DNA of 64,000 bases. Origin: Limnephilus marmoratus. Lineage: Eukaryota; Arthropoda; Insecta; Trichoptera; Limnephilidae. The notes beneath the pieces are model-generated. The model had not been told where the DNA came from, did not search any database, and saw nothing but the letters and a program-made list of their open reading frames with translations. This document shows positions 45,057-56,074 of the stretch, piece after piece. The position numbers and the translations under genes were made by a program. Position 1 is the first letter of the stretch; every line of letters starts with the position of its first letter. Location: contig OU862928.1 in assembly GCA_917880885.1 (NCBI GenBank), positions 36,134,962 to 36,198,961 on the forward strand, given 5' to 3'.

Positions 45057-45792
45057 TTAAGGCGATCCACTAGTTCAGGAAAAAATCGAAATCGGAATTC
45101 ACGCCCTTTATGGGAGGAGTTTAAAAATACTTGAGAAAAAGCTTTTGGAAAGGTTGGAAAAGGTATTTGAGAGTTTTGTTTTACAGGTTGATTTCGTAAA
45201 GGCCTGTAAAAAATATTAATTCCTGTTTTACGCATTGTATATTGTAATAAAACGGAAATTTAAAATTGATTTCACGAAATCAAGCGACGCGGAGTGACGC
45301 GTCCATCTCCCGCTTAGTTCGGGGCGTGACTGAGGTTTGGCGACTGTGGCGTGGACAGTAGTTCTTCGGTGGACGCCATAGGGTTCACTTTGAAAAACCG
45401 AATTCGTCGACTAGCGGCCGTATTGTAAAATAACAACGAGAAAATGCATATTTTATTTTATTTTGGGAAGATTGGGTGTAAATATTAACTTTTTTTGCGA
45501 TCATTATAAAATAAACTGAATTTGCCACATTATACAATAAAACCATAACCGAAAAGGGGTTTATAAATAGGAGAGTTTGGACTTGAAAGTGTGTTTTTTA
45601 GACCTTATACTTTATTTTTTTATAGGCTTATTAAAAGACTTATAAAAAAATGACCGATATTTTTAAGGGCCAAGGTATGTTCTACACGCAGTATTTAATT
45701 GAAGCATCTACAATACTTCTAAGCGATCAAATTTTCAAAACAAAAACATGATTTTGTATGTTTTTGCATTATTTACTATGGCTTCATCTTAA
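45057..45792. mobile_element. TTAA-bounded element, copy 1 (728 bp)
   Basis: The sequence from GGCGATCCACTAGTTCAGG to CTATGGCTTCATC is flanked by TTAA at 45057-45060 and 45789-45792. The copy at 51877-52578 has exactly the same two ends, also beside TTAA, and the flanks diverge immediately outside. No convincing TIR is visible (GGCGATCC versus GATGAAGCC). Internal blocks: AAGCGACGCGGAGT, GGGGCGTGACTGA and GGGGTTTATAAATAGGAG. There is no ORF. Confidence 0.75.
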
Positions 45793-46387
45793 CAGTTTTC
45801 AGACTTGCATTGACATTCATCGTTTTTCCCTGTTCTTCCCCCATTCACACAAGACACCAAATTAACACCTCAAGGAATGCCACAAGGCTCTGTGATTCAC
45901 CCCATCGGAATGTAGAATGCCACGAATGTAACAAAATTCGTGGCATTCCGTTTTATGTGATTCCCAACACATTCTTGTGACAAATGCAATATCAATAATT
46001 ATTGTTATAATGTCCCTTGAAACAGACATCCTCGTGGTGTGGTCCTCCTATAAACCTGGCTAACTTATGACCGTGCGTGAATGACTAGTGAATAGATCTG
46101 AAGTGTCGGGTTTCCTTCGGACCAACGACATTATTGTTTTATAAAAGAGATTTTTATATTGTTGTTTTTTACGCAGGGGGTCGTTGTTCACGGTTTCGAC
46201 TTACATAACTTTTGTAAATTAATTATTTAAAAATATTTTTGATCAATTATGTTGTTTAACTTTTATTGTAGATATGCCACACACGTTTTTTGGTAGTTAT
46301 GCTCAGCGGTCTTTTACTCATGATTTATTTTTATTATGAATATAATTTGTCACAATTGACCCCTCGCAATGGTAGGGATGAATTCAA
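45793..46387. other. Tiny RT relic and hairpin; otherwise empty
   Basis: 45866-45905 translates PQGMPQGSVIHPIG, matching the RT palm PQGS motif, but is only about 14 codons. A 13-bp perfect hairpin GAATGCCACGAAT / ATTCGTGGCATTC lies at 45915-45948. I see nothing else. Confidence 0.4.
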
Positions 46388-46800
46388 ATTGATGGCCTTC
46401 ATGGTCGAGGGGTACGGCTCTTGACTCGTAATTCGAAGGTCGCGGAATCGAATCCTGGCGTGCGCATATAAATTTTATTTTATTAATTTATGTTATTTCA
46501 CAATTAATTCATTTAAAATATTACGTAGCATATTTTCGGCACGTTCCAGAGTAGAAGATACTTTCAGTATCGCCCTGGTGTAAGATCACCATTCAGAATT
46601 GAAATGTTGCTTGAAATGGCTTTAGCCGTGTTTGGTGACCAGATCTGAATAGCCAGGTAATTTCATACCTTTCGCTTCCCCATCTCCTTCCCCTCTCACT
46701 ACCTTTAGCCTCACAACATACCCCAATTGGGGATGCAATAGACTCACTGGCTCCAGACGGGAGCAGCTGTGATTCTCGTGAGGTATTCACATAAAAAACA
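46388..46800 (+). repeat. SINE-A, full length
   Basis: Head: GATGGCCTTCATGGTCGAGG, GGTACGGCTCTTGACTCG (A-box region) and GGTCGCGGAATCGAATCCTG (B box), then GCGTGCGCATATAAATTTTA. Body: CAATTAATTCATTTAAAATA, GGCACGTTCCAGAGTAGAAG, ATCGCCCTGGTGTAAGATCA and CAGATCTGAATAGCCAGGTA. 3' end: CTCACTGGCTCCAGACGGGA, then TTCTCGTGAGGTATTCAC and an A-rich tail. It is a Pol III-type, tRNA-derived SINE of about 410 bp. Confidence 0.85.
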
Positions 46801-46837
46801 CACTCTTGGATACACTCAGGAAACTGGGTATAAGTGC

Positions 46838-46980
46838 ATCTCATGCCCTTTTCCTTCTCAGAAATTGCTCTCCTTTCTTTCCATAAAAAAACCCCCCACA
46901 CAGTTTTCCCAAAGATGATATAGGCCCTGAGGGAAAGGGCATCATCAGGGCGTCCCGTGTGGAGCTTATGTGAAAAAAGC
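46838..46980 (+). repeat. LINE-1059 3'-end fragment with A tail
   Basis: CCCTTTTCCTTCTCAGAAAT, AAACCCCCCACACAGTTTTC and GTCCCGTGTGGAGCTTATGT plus AAAAAA form the family's 3' terminus, 5'-truncated. Confidence 0.65.
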
Positions 46981-47051
46981 TCTCCAGGATTAAATTCTAC
47001 GTTCTGGTAGTGTAGATTCTAAAGATTAAGTGCATATAGAAAACAGCTCCC

Positions 47052-47790
47052 TAACTAACTAACTAACTAACCATCACGCCGCTTCCCCGCAGGGGTAGGC
47101 AGAGAGGACGGACCGCCAAACAACTCGGTCTTGGCACACACTCTTTGCCTCACTCACATTCATACATCGTCTCATACATTCTCTTCTATTATTCTGACTT
47201 TTGACATGGCCCGACTCAAGTATTTGATTCACTTGATCGTGCCACGTCTTCCTCGGGCGTCCCCGACTTCTTCTACCATTCACATTCGCGTCGTATATTC
47301 TTCTTACACTACTTTCTTCGTTCATTCGCTCTACATGCCCAAACCATCTGAGGGTCCCTTTCTTAATCTTACTCATTATGCTTACATCAGCCTTACATTC
47401 TTTGCGGATATCCACATTTCTCACACGATCATACATTGTTTTACCACACATGCGTCTCAGGGATCTCATTTCAACAGCATTCAGCTTACTTTCATCCTTC
47501 CTCTGCCAGTTCCATGCCTCACTGCCATACATCAGGGTAGGTACCAGGACTCCATTGCGGACTGCTAGCTTCGCTTTTTTTGACAGTTTTTTTATTAGCG
47601 CCAACGGCATTCAGTCCACCATTAATGGAGTTACCGGCATTCACCCTTCTTTCAATATCTCTATCAGCCTTACCATCTCTCGTAAACACACTACCCAGAT
47701 ACACAAACTCATCTACCTGCTCCAAGTATTCATCATTCACAACTATGTTGCATACTGTTTTCGTACTCTCTCTTTCAAACACCATGACTT
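47052..47790 (-). pseudogene. RTE-type LINE 3' copy (TTAG tail) with 15-bp TSD
   Basis: The 739-bp insertion is flanked by perfect TAGAAAACAGCTCCC duplications (47037-47051 and 47791-47805). The minus strand encodes, with one frame change, VFERESTKTVCNIVVNDEYLEQVDEFVYLGSVFTRDGKADRDIERRVNAGNSINGGLNAVGANKK. It then gives LAVRNGVLVPTLMYGSEAWNWQRKDESKLNAVEMRSLRRMCG and ends VVWRSVLSAYPCGEAA with a (TTAG)n tail. It is the best-preserved RTE-TTAG copy here. The RT palm is missing, so it is a dead-on-arrival insertion. Confidence 0.92.
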
Positions 47791-48104
47791 TAGAAAACAG
47801 CTCCCAGTTGGGCGATATTGTAAGGTGGATGCTAATGAGAGAAAAAAATTCGAATTGAATAATTAGCTCTCATAAAAAATGGTTCTATGACAACTTAGAA
47901 TCGAGTCAACTCAATACCTCTTTGAAAAGATACCAAAATAGTGTCCAACCGAAACAAGTATTTCTACCGAAACCGACACCGAATCTTCGGTATCTGTCTC
48001 AGTTTCGGCCAAAACCGAAACCGAAACTTTTTTTCGTAATGTTAAAAATCTATTGTTCTAATCTATCTGGGTTATTATTTACACTTGTACAGACAGAGTT
48101 AACA

Positions 48105-48515
48105 GGTGTTAAATGAAATAAAAAAAACAATAATTGAATTATGTTAAAAATATATATACACATATATTTTTTATATTACTTCTATAAAACAAACAAAAAT
48201 TATACATAAAAAAAAACATGTTAACTACTTCTTGGAACAAAAATTTGTCATTAAACAACACTTACTTTACGAGTATAAAGGAAGGACCTCATTAATTGAG
48301 TATTTTAATATTAATTGCGTTTAAAAATCTCAACATTCTTATTACACATGTTAAATAAAATGAAAACAATAATTGGAGTGTGAAAAAATTATTATTTATT
48401 TTATAAATATCTGTAAAACAAACAAAAATTAAGAAATATGTTAACTACTCCTTGGAAAAAAATTTGTCAATAATTAACACTTAAATTTAAAGGAGGGACC
48501 TCAGTAATTGAGTTT
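48105..48515. repeat. Two-unit direct repeat (about 190-bp units)
   Basis: 48105-48300 and 48345-48515 share GTTAAAT...AACAATAATTG, AAAACAAACAAAAATTA, ATGTTAACTACTYCTTGGAA and GGGACCTCA..AATTGAG. It is an imperfect tandem duplication inside the CCGAAAC element. Confidence 0.65.
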
Positions 48516-48925
48516 TTTTTTACATGAATACCGCACAAGAGTCCCAACTGTTCCCGTCTGGAGCCAGTGAGACTATGGCATCCCCTATTGGGGTATGTTG
48601 TGAGGCTGAAGGTAGTGGGGAGGGAAGGAGATAGGGAAGAAGAAGGTGGGGAAGTACCTGGCTATTCAGATCTGGTCACCAAACACGGCGAAAGCCACTT
48701 CAGGCAACGTTTCAATTCTGAATGGTGGTCTTTCACCAGGGCGATACACGATACTGAGAGTATCTTCCACTCTGGAACGTGCTGCAAATATACTATATAT
48801 TATTTTTAATGAATCAATTGTGAAATACGATCATACGAAATACGAAATAAATTGTGGGATTCGATCCCGCGACCTTCGAATTGCGAGTCAAGCGCCTTTC
48901 CGCTGCACTACGCCGGCCGTCAATT
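48512..48925 (-). repeat. SINE-A, near full length
   Basis: It begins with a T-tract (48513-48522) and CATGAATACCGCACAAGAGT. It passes through GTCTGGAGCCAGTGAGAC and ends in the inverted tRNA-like head GGGATTCGATCCCGCGACC with ACTACGCCGGCCGTC. Confidence 0.8.
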
Positions 48926-49070
48926 TTAACCGGTTAATGCGAACTCAGCTGATGATTGCGGGTGACACAAGAGCCACGAACTCACCCGAAGTCAGCCGAA
49001 CGACGCGCGATAATTCACGAACGCACAGTTTCGGTGCGGCCGAAGGTTCGGCAGATTTTCTGCCGAAACC

Positions 49071-49075
<5 letters not shown>

Positions 49076-49127
<52 letters not shown>

Positions 49128-49535
49128 GTGAATACCGCACAAGAATCTCAACTGCTCCCGTCTGGAGCCAGTGAGACTATGGCATCCCCAATTGGGGTAT
49201 GTTGTGAGGTTGAAGGTAGTGGGGAGAGGAAGGAGGTGGGGAAGAGGAAGGTTGGGAAGTACCTGGCTATTCAGATCTGGTCACTAAACACGCACGGCTA
49301 AAGCCATTTTCAAGCAACGTTTCAATTCTGAATGGTGGTCTTACACCAGGGCGATACTAATAGTATCTTCCACTCTGGAACATGCCGCAAATATACTATA
49401 TATTATTTTAAATGAATTAATTCTGAAATAACACAAATTAATCAAATAAAATTTATTTGCGCATGCCGGGTTCGAACCCGCGACCTCCGGAATGTGAGTC
49501 AAGAGTCTTAGCCACTGGACTATGGAGGTCGTCCG
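49076..49535 (-). repeat. SINE-A, full length, with T49 tract
   Basis: The T49 run (49076-49124) is the poly(A) tail of a minus-strand SINE, suggesting a young insertion. The head reads GGTTCGAACCCGCGACC in the plus strand, with an intact B-box motif GGTTCGAACCC (inverse). The host words CCGAAACCGAAAC and CCGATGCAGAAACTGAAAC on the two sides fit a duplicated target. Confidence 0.8.
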
Positions 49536-49654
49536 ATGCAGAAACTGAAACTGATGCAGAAACTCGATTTTTTGGCCAAAACTTGCCGAAATCGAACCTT
49601 CGGTCGGTCACTAATTAAAAGCCACGAAAAAATTAAAAAATAACTCTTTTGGAA

Positions 49655-51579
49655 TACAGATTTGCTAGTTAATTTAAAAGGTAAGAAAATAGTAGTACCG
49701 GGCATTTCAATAAAAAGAGGGATTTTTCAAGGAGACTCATTGAGCCCTCTTTGGTTTTGCTTAGCATTGAATCCCCTTTCTAAAATGTTAATTAAAAGCA
49801 AGTTTGGAATAAAAATTAAGGGTAATACAAGAGAGAGTAGTATAGTTTCACATCTATTATATATGGATGATATAAAATTATTTTCAAATTCTGAATCAAA
49901 TTTAGAGAAAATGATTAAGGTAGTTAAAATTTTTTCAGATGATATTAAAATGACTTTTGGTTTAGATAAATGTAAAACTATCCATATAGAGAAAGGCAAA
50001 ATTGTAGATGGAGACGAGGGTATATTTAGAAATTTCAAAATTCAAAGTATGAAAGGGGATGAGGTTTATAAATATTTAGGATACCCGCAATCGAATAGAT
50101 TAGATCACACTAGTATTAAAAATGATATTAGGATTAAATTTCAAACTAGGATCAGAAAAATTTTAAAATGCAATCTATCTGCTAAAAATTTAGTAAAAGC
50201 AATAAATACTTGGGCAATACCTCTACTAACGTACTCATTTGGCATAATTAAATGGTCCAATACAGATTTAGATAGTTTAGAACGATTAATTAGAACTACG
50301 TTAACAAAATTTAATTGCCATCATCCAAATTCAGCTATAGAACGAATTAATTTACCTAGAAATTTAGGAGGTAGAGGTGTAGTCAAAATAACATCTTTGA
50401 AACACAATCAGGTAGAAATGCTTAGAAATTTTTTCCATAGGAAAGCTAATAGCTCAGAAATGCACAAAATAATTTGCAAGGCAGATAGAAATATTACACC
50501 TTTAAATTTATATGACGAGAATGCCAACATTCTTATAAATACTAACTAGGAATTATTAGATTCCTGGTCAAATAAAATTATTCACGCAAAACACTTCAAT
50601 TATCTCAACCAAACGTATGTTGACAAACTTTCGTCAAACAAATGGTTGAGTATTGGAGAGTTGAGCGCAGAAATAGAAGGATTTATGCTTGCCATTCAAG
50701 ATAGAGTCATTAATACTAAAAATTATAGAAAGCATATAATCAAAGATATAAATCAAATTGATGATTTATGTAGAAAATGTTTGGCTTTTCCCGAAACTAT
50801 AGAACATATTATATCGGGATGTTCTATATTAGCGCCTTCCGAGTATACATTTAGGCACAATCAGGTTTTAAAAATAATTCACCAAAGTTTAGTAATTAAA
50901 CATAACTTGATTGATTGCCGTAATGTAGTACCATATTATGAATATGAACCAAATTCATTTATTGAAAATGAATTTTATAAAATATATTATGATAAAACTA
51001 TACTAACAGACAGAACAATTAGCCATAATAGACCTGATATAGTTTTACATGACAAAATTAAAAAAATAACTTATATCATTGATGTAGCTATTCCAAATTC
51101 CTGTAATATTCAAAAAACTGTTTCTGAAAAAATTAGAAAATACACAGATTTAGGAAATGAGATTAAAAGAATTTGGCATTCTCGGACTATAAAAATATTA
51201 CCATTTGTTATTTCGGCCACTGGCATAATACCTAGGAATCTGATTCAAAATTTAAGCATATTAGATTTGTCAAAGAATTTGTATATAAAAATGCAAAAAG
51301 CAGTAATTTTAAATACATGTAGGATTACAAAAGATTTTTTAAATATTTATATTGAGGGATCAGTAGGATTTATAGGTTCAATTAGAAATACCACAGAGCC
51401 GAACCCTCTGATATGAAAATATCTGGAGTCGGTGAATTATATTCCCATTTGGTCTCTAGTGGGTTGACATGTTGTTCTTGTATTGTTTTGTATTTATAAT
51501 ACTTATATAGTGCAATTGCATAACGTGGATTCACTAGATGATCATTTGGGGAAGTGTATGAAAGGGTTTAGTTTTTCCT

Positions 51580-51613
<34 letters not shown>

Positions 51614-51616
51614 CAC
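49655..51616 (+). mobile_element. RLE-type LINE copy 2 with T32 tract
   Basis: This 5'-truncated copy begins just upstream of RT motif 4. It contains the palm, thumb, zinc knuckle and C-terminal endonuclease, a 165-bp 3' UTR and a T32 run at 51582-51613. A plus-strand LINE would normally have an A-rich tail. Here the 3' end carries T, so the T run may belong to the target or be a family feature. Copy 1 (16430-17808) ends at the same UTR position without the T run. Confidence 0.7.
49662..51416 (+). pseudogene. RLE-LINE polyprotein: RT + zinc knuckle + restriction-like endonuclease, one stop
   Basis: The protein acts in target-primed retrotransposition. Readable from the palm: KRGIFQGDSLSPLWFCLALNPLSK (RT motif 4), LLYMDDIKLFS (active site YMDD, about 49860-49871), GLDKCKTIHI and YKYLGYPQS. 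Next come the thumb (LVKAINTWAIPLLTYSFGIIKW) and LPRNLGGRG. A TAG at 50547-50549 interrupts; copy 1 has Gln there (CAG to TAG). The same frame continues to 51416 with CRKCLAFPETIEHIISGC (CCHC knuckle) and RPDIVLHDKIKKITYIIDVAIP (PD...D/E-x-K-type endonuclease core). This arrangement is that of R2/R4/NeSL-like LINEs; the exact clade is uncertain. The N-terminal fingers are missing. Confidence 0.85.
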
Positions 51617-51872
51617 CTTGACTTTTTAAAGGAGGTGTTGACTTCATTTCATATTGAGTTGTCTGGTCACCGTAAATTTTATAATGAATAATGACAAATA
51701 TATGTACATTACGCTTTTAATGTAGGTACGGTTGTATTGTCTGAGGAGCTTCAGAAAAAACAATTTTAGATCTGCTTGTGAAAGCCCAGAAATCCATAAT
51801 TAGAGCGAATTATAGCAACGAGCTTTACAGAAAACGTAATATAGGTACTCGATGTTTGTCAGATCTATATAC

Positions 51873-52582
51873 TTAAGGCGATCCAATAGTTCAGGAAAAA
51901 ATCGAAATCGGAATTCACGCCCTTTATGGCAGGAGTTTAAAAATACTTGAGAAAAAGCTTTTGGTTTTGGAAAGGTTGGAAAAGGTATTTGATAATTTTT
52001 TTTTACATGTTGATTTGGTAAAGGCCTATAAAAAATATTAATTCCTCTTTTTTAAATTGTTTATTGTAATAAAACTGAAATTTAAAATGTATTTCACGAA
52101 ACTAAGCGACGCGGAGTCACACGTTTGTTTCCCGCTCCTGCCGGGGCGTGACTGATACGAAATGGGTGTGCCCACTGCATGGTTCTTGTGCCCATGCCAT
52201 AAGGGTCACTTCAAGAATCCAAATTCGTGGAGTGCGGGCCGTATTGATTGATGTCAAAAATAACAAGGAGAAAATGCATATTTTATTTTATTTTGTGAAG
52301 TTCGGGCGTAAATATCATTTTTTTTGCGATTATTATAAAATAAACTGAATTTGCCACATTATACAATAAAACTATATCCGAAAAGGGGTTTATAAATAGG
52401 AGAGTTTGGACTTGAAAATGTTTTTTTATAGACCTTATACTTTATTTTTATAGGCCTATTAAAAGACTTCTACACGCAGTATTTAATTGAATTATCTATA
52501 ATACTTCAAAGCGATCAAATTTTCAAAACAAAAATACACGATTTTGTATGATTTTGCGTTATTTACCATGGCTTCATCTTAA
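51873..52582. mobile_element. TTAA-bounded element, copy 2 (702 bp)
   Basis: GGCGATCCAATAGTTCAGG to CCATGGCTTCATC lies between TTAA at 51873-51876 and 52579-52582. It is collinear with 45061-45788 apart from small indels. It is non-coding. Confidence 0.75.
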
Positions 52583-53047
52583 AATGATTATCATCCACCT
52601 ACACACACACAGAACCATCGCAAGATTACAAAATCACACATCCGTCATTGTTCTTCGGGACTGTCGATTTGGATTCTTCAACCTGCCTAGCTAGTAAAGT
52701 AACTAAGTAACATCCACCTTACAAGACATAGTAAACAATAACACTCGTAAAGTTTTCATTAGTATAAATATACAGGAATAAATGTATGTGTGTGTGTGTG
52801 GTGTGTATTGTATTGTGTAGGTGTAGAGGTGTTGGTGGTTCCCGTATGTTAAGTTTTATGTAATAACAGAGCATCATCTTCGTCATAACCGTGGAATATT
52901 TAAATGAGAGCATTAATTAACGCTGTCAGCCAATTCAGCCAATAATGGCCATGTGGTGCTCTGGCGCGGGGAAATACCCATCAAGGACCAGAGGGTTGAT
53001 TGTTATTTTATTCATAAATTAATTTTATTTTTTAATGTATTTAGACG
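52583..53047. other. No gene; (TG)n microsatellite
   Basis: A TG repeat lies at about 52784-52812. There is no supportable gene. Confidence 0.45.
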
Positions 53048-54144
53048 TTAAGGGCCCGCAACCCGGATTTGTACCGATTTATTACATATTTCCCTTAGAC
53101 ACGGTAAGTTTTAAAGCTCTCAAAAAAATATATGTTATTCTAGAAGATAATAAAATTCCCTCGATAGAAAAAAATCGCAAAGCATGCTCCAAAAATTATT
53201 ATTAACACGTTTGTTTCAGTTATTTTAAAAGTTTTATGTATGAAAAAATTCACAGTGTTTCTTTAAATGCTGTTTAAGATAATGCCCGCGAGATTTTTGC
53301 TCTATTTTAAACGAGTCGTGTTTTATTAAACATTTTCGCAATTTTCGCATCGATTTTGTAGCTGTAAATGTTAGCGCTGTCCTCTAACATTCGTATCTCT
53401 CCATTTTCTTCTTTTCGGGCCCGGTTGCAGAGCCTTAAGCCTCGATTACAGAGCGAGTTTACAAGCTACTAGCTGGCTAACTAGTTCACTATCTGCTAGT
53501 GAACTCGCTCAGTGAAATCATAATTATTTATGCATTGAACCGCTTACTCGTTAATACGGAATATATTTTATTCAAACAGTTAGATTTAACTTTATTATTA
53601 CGAAAAGTGAGTATTTATGTCGGGGGAGACAAAAAACATGCAAAAAATGCATTTTACATTTTAATTTTGTTAAAATTAATTCACTTACGCGGTAACGCCA
53701 TTTTTATTTTTATCGTTTTTATTAAGGCTCTGCAACCGGGCACAAAAAGAAGAAGATGGAGAGATACGAAATTACGAATGTTAGAGGAGAGCGCTAACAT
53801 TCACAGCGATAAAATCAATGCGAAAATTGCGAAAATGTTTAATAAAACAACACGACTCGTTTAAAATAGAGCAAACAGCAAAAAAGCATCTTAAACAGCA
53901 TTTAAAGAAACACTGTGAATTTTTTCATGTAAAATAACTGAAACAAACGTGTTTATAATAATTTTTGGAGCATACTTTGCGATTTTTGTCTATCGAGGGA
54001 ATTTTAATAATTTGCATTTCGGCGCGGGCAAAGTCTAGATATTATCTTCAAGAATAACATATATTTTTTTAAGAGCTTTAAAACTTACCGTGTTTAAAGG
54101 AAATATGTAATAAATCGGTAGAAATCCGGGTTGCGGGCCTTTAA
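53048..54144. repeat. Long fold-back element with TTAA ends
   Basis: Arms of about 395-415 bp (53052-53441 and 53727-54140) are inverted copies. The outer ends GGGCCCGCAACCCGG and CCGGGTTGCGGGCC lie next to TTAA (53048-53051 and 54141-54144). Arm landmarks: CACGGTAAGTTTTAAAGCTC, ACAGTGTTTCTTTAAATGC and GGCTCTGCAACCGGGC with complements. The loop is about 285 bp. A frame at 53499-53864 spans loop and arm and has no domain. It is a piggyBac-type non-autonomous candidate, like 4128-5224 but unrelated in sequence. Confidence 0.78.
53446..53515 (+). repeat. Fragment of the GCGAGTTTACAAGC MITE
   Basis: GCCTCGATTACAGAGCGAGTTTACAAGCTAC...GTGAACTCGCTCAGTG matches 62608-62690. It sits in the loop of the fold-back element. 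Confidence 0.6.
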
Positions 54145-55025
54145 ACAATTCAAAGACAATCAATCAATGCTGCCAATCAAAGAAAAAATATTATTGCCAT
54201 TTATAAAACGATAATTTATTCACTTTATTAAGTTGCATTATTGACAAGTTTGTATCTCTATTATAACAGCAGAACATGGAAAAAATGTATTAGAACATTT
54301 ACACATACCCGTAAGACAAACCCTGCTATGCCAAACAAACCATTAAAAACTTTGTTTTTTTAAATTTATGATGACATGCAGCTTTCGTGGTTTGAATCCA
54401 ACTCAATAATTTTATACCATGCATGCCCTTGTTATGGTGGTTGTTCTTTGATTTGTAATTTGTCGGATTACAAGGTACTCTTATTCAAAAAATTCCGGAT
54501 TATGGAGGGTCTTAGGCAGTACTCTATAATTCGACAAATTCGATGCAAAACGTTTGTCGGATTACCGCGGGTCCACTGTAATGGTTAAAAACGACCAAAT
54601 TGGCAGTTTCATTTTAGCTTTTTTGTTCGTTGAACAGTTTTCCCCCGAGGTGTCCCAGAACAATGGGATAATTGAATAAGGCCACTACAGCATCCCGGTG
54701 CCCGGTGCTGTTTCTCACTGCTGGTGCTAGTGATGTTCGCACGCCAATCACACTGCACTCTACTCTGTACTCTACTATCTCTACACCATTCTCTGGCTTC
54801 CATGCTCCTGTGTTCACTCCGTATTGCGTTGTGCGACCTGCTTTACCTAACATGCTAATACCGTTTTACGTAATAAAGTAGGTCATAATCGTTGAAATGG
54901 CATCTTCAGAAAATGGTGTGAAGGTAGTCGGGAAAGGAATTGGGAAGATGAGGGTTGGAAAATAAGAAGTATCTGTAATCTGTACTTTGCGGTGTATTTC
55001 TGTTTGTACCATTGTCTTTGATTTT
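54145..55025. other. No gene; one pogo-like terminus
   Basis: 54460-54581 contains TGTCGGATTACAAGG and ends GGATTACCGCGGGTCCACTGTA. Inverted, this is TACAGTGGACCCGCGG, the style of pogo/Tigger-type mariner termini at TA. No matching second end or transposase was found. The rest is featureless. Confidence 0.45.
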
Positions 55026-55665
55026 GGAGGCTGGTGTGGGTACAATTTTCGAATAACCAACACCCCTGCCATTGATCATCCCACGTGGTTTTCTACGATT
55101 ATGAGCAGGTGTGTCTGAACTCAAGACCAATAGAGCAGCTGAACTCAAGACCAATAGGGCGAAGCGAAGGAGCCTGGGAAGACCAAGACTAAGATGGAGC
55201 AACAACGTCCTCAAAGACGTATCTATCTTAGAGCTTCTAAACTGGAGAGAGCTGGCACAAAACCGAGATGAGTGGAGGAAGACTCTTGAGGAGGCCAAGA
55301 CCCACCAGGGGTTGTAGAGCCAATAGTGATGATGATGATGATGATGTTTGTCTTTGGCAAATGAGTGAAGTCTTTGTGGCAAATGCTTTTGCCCACCTTC
55401 TGCGGACCAAACCTAGATAACCTAGAACTAACCTAGAACTCTACAGCCGGACTCTCTTAACCCTTCGCCTTGCACCACAGTGGGAGGGATGGGTTTATAT
55501 GGCCGACCCTTCTGAAAACATTTACCCCAGATTCCTTCCCACCACTCATGACTTTTTCCTTCCCAGAACTTCTTCCATTTTCTTGGCCTCAAAAGACCTC
55601 CTCATAGCACCCCATATTTTTTTTCTTCAGGGCCTCCTGTGTCGAGCTAATGTAAAAAAAGTAGT
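55026..55665 (+). repeat. LINE-1059 derivative split by an RTE copy
   Basis: 55026-55107 is the LINE 5' end (TTTTGGAGGCTGGTGTGGGT, ACCAACACCCCTGCCATT). 55348-55665 continues with TGCCCACCTTCTGCGGACC, CCTTGCACCACAGTGGGAGG, TTCCTTCCCACCACTCATGA and the 3' end GGGCCTCCTGTGTCGAGCTA plus A7. The central coding part is absent, as in the other short derivatives. Confidence 0.75.
55108..55347 (+). pseudogene. RTE-type LINE 3' fragment, TGATGA tail
   Basis: SLGRPRLRWSNNVLKDVSILELLNWRELAQNRDEWRKTLEEAKTHQGL with a stop, then AGCCAATAG and (TGA)n. The start contains a tandem duplication of CTGAACTCAAGACCAATAG. It is inserted in a LINE-1059 derivative. Confidence 0.8.
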
Positions 55666-55857
55666 CTGTTATATTTCATTATAGAAGAGAAAGTGGGAGT
55701 ACCGAAAGGAGAAGAATATGGGAAGGGACGCGGTTCTCCGTGGGTAGATATATAAAATAATATTATATGAAATAATATTCAATTTTTTATAAGATAAACT
55801 CTCTTTTATAACTTTTGAAGGTTATTCCCATCAACGTAATATATCATTGAAAAAGAA

Positions 55858-55985
55858 GATAACAATAATAATCTAAACGAAAATATGAAAGAGAACAAGA
55901 CACAGAAAAACAGAAAAAAAGACAATGGTCGCCACTGGGACTCGAACCCAGACCTCGTCTAACAGGGACGTGCGCCTATGAAAAG
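55858..55985 (-). repeat. SINE-C, tRNA-related, inverted copy
   Basis: ACAATGGTCGCCACTGGGACTCGAACCCAGACCTCGTCTAACAGGGACGTGCGC is the inverse of the tRNA-like head at 56427. The shared body reads ATAATCTAAACGAAAATATG, AAGAGAACAAGACACAG. The two SINE-C copies face each other across about 440 bp. Confidence 0.7.
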
Positions 55986-56074
55986 ACCTGGACACAAAAT
56001 TCGGGGCACGCCACGGGAAACATACGAAAGAAAATAACAGACCGTGTTCATGTATACAATATCCTTCGTAAATT

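Larger units (their letters stand above)
47939..49613. mobile_element. CCGAAAC-repeat element interrupted by two SINEs
   Basis: The left end TAGTGTCCAACCGAAAC and right end TTCGGTCGGTCACTA are imperfect inverted termini. Both flanks carry many CCGAAAC/TTTCGG words (47950-48035 and 49020-49076, 49580-49605). The pattern resembles hAT-like subterminal repeats, but no 8-bp TSD was found. Two SINE-A copies (48512-48925, 49076-49535) sit inside. No transposase is visible. Confidence 0.5.

Noticed and set aside
47131..47866. Plus-strand frames of 92-162 residues
   Set aside because: They are antisense shadows of the RTE reverse transcriptase on the minus strand.
48646..49174. Frames ending in poly-Phe or poly-Lys
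   Set aside because: They read through the T49 tract of a SINE and are not real proteins.
53499..53864. 121-residue plus-strand frame
   Set aside because: It runs across loop and arm of a non-coding fold-back element.
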